From Pseudomonadota bacterium (GTDB taxonomy: Bacteria; Bdellovibrionota; UBA1018; CAIMNF01), in assembly GCA_027486675.1 (NCBI GenBank), contig JAIXOQ010000003.1:39852-103851 (forward strand): a stretch of 64,000 nt of DNA, in the 5' to 3' direction. Below are positions 63,714-64,000 of the stretch, piece after piece. Below the pieces are notes generated by a model. It was not told the DNA's origin. It searched no databases and saw only the letters and a list, made by a program, of their open reading frames with translations. The translations under genes were made by a program, and so were the position numbers. Position 1 is the stretch's first letter. Each line of letters opens with the position of its first letter.

Positions 63714-64000
63714 ATGCTCTGCGGACTCTTTTCCAGCCAAAATCGTCTTTTACTGGCAATCCTTGCCAGTCCTTGGCTATTTGGCTGTGCTTTTGTTATC
63801 CGCACAGGCGCGCCCCTACCTTTGGTTTCCGAAACTGCCGAAGCCGAATGCATGTCTAAGCTTCCTTATGAATCTGGAAGTGGCACTGTCCTTGATCCTT
63901 ATCTCATTTGTACTGCTGCACAGTTTTCAAGAATTGGGGACAACCCAAGCGCACAGTTTAAGCTGAAGTCGAATATTGATCTCAGCACGGCCAGCACAGT
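63714..64000 (+). CDS. Lipoprotein, N-terminal part, cut by the right edge
   Basis: From the ATG at 63714 (preceded by GAAGGGTG) a frame runs open to the end of the window. It begins with a lipoprotein signal (LLLAILASPWLFGCAF) and contains GSGTVLDPYLICTAAQFSRIG followed by NIDLS, a wording typical of the repeated units of GLUG-like beta-helix surface proteins. The remainder lies beyond the window; a large repetitive surface lipoprotein is likely. Confidence 0.7.
   Translation, partial: MLCGLFSSQNRLLLAILASPWLFGCAFVIRTGAPLPLVSETAEAECMSKLPYESGSGTVLDPYLICTAAQFSRIGDNPSAQFKLKSNIDLSTAST

Overview
The window looks like chromosomal DNA of a free-living, flagellated Gram-negative bacterium, most likely of the Bdellovibrionota (Bdellovibrio-like). 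The reasons are a 67-residue histone-fold protein, two short (277-residue) tandem flagellins, two paralogous HNH-endonuclease genes, a ferrochelatase with an extra cysteine cluster, a type-B sdhCAB operon, LolA and many exported proteins and lipoproteins of no recognisable family. Base composition is near 50% G+C by eye. The assignment is an inference from gene content; no rRNA gene is present.

Layout. 0-3.7 kb: the tail of a trmL-like tRNA methyltransferase, two exported proteins and a divergent pair of SAM methyltransferases. 3.7-6 kb: tandem flagellins with a sigma-28-like promoter, a structured leader and a strong terminator. 6-11.6 kb: an accessory stretch with intact brnTA and hicAB toxin-antitoxin modules, short palindromic repeats that bracket hicAB, a lolA cluster, a lytic transglycosylase and an HNH gene ending in a 28-bp inverted repeat. 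11.7-16.1 kb: smc, a response regulator with Asp replaced by Glu, and a structured 290-nt leader or small RNA ending in a terminator. 16-24 kb: two membrane glycosyl transfer genes, the histone gene behind a GAF-GAF-GGDEF protein, an exported papain-like protease, an ankyrin protein and a pseudo-receiver. 24-34 kb: a 1997-residue exported protein, divergent from a two-gene unit that includes an exported phage-type phosphoesterase. 34-38 kb: two toxin-antitoxin loci whose toxin genes are broken while the antitoxins are intact, a frameshifted DUF167 gene, a GHKL-ATPase/STAS-like pair behind a double-operator promoter, and tRNA-Arg(ACG) joined to a very large inverted repeat. 38-47.5 kb: lipoproteins, a TfoX-like protein, proS, a CPBP protease, a MATE exporter, sdhCAB and a divergent LysR regulator. 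47.5-54.4 kb: a patatin, a HTH/coiled-coil protein, an outer-membrane barrel, ligA, an exported protein flanked by a second divergent copy of the ligA 3' end, and vapBC. 54.4-64 kb: the second HNH gene, radA, a HutG-like ureohydrolase, GYF and PilZ proteins, hemH, and a lipoprotein gene running off the right edge.

Working together: DNA maintenance genes (smc, ligA, radA, histone) and housekeeping metabolism (sdhCAB, hemH, proS) form the stable frame. Five toxin-antitoxin loci, two HNH genes and several repeats mark inserted or eroding segments. Cyclic-di-GMP signalling is represented by one GGDEF protein and two PilZ proteins. The best candidates for something undescribed are the structured leader near 15.9 kb, the ATPase/STAS-like pair near 35 kb, the exported phosphoesterase unit at 30-34 kb, and the repeat structures around hicAB and tRNA-Arg.
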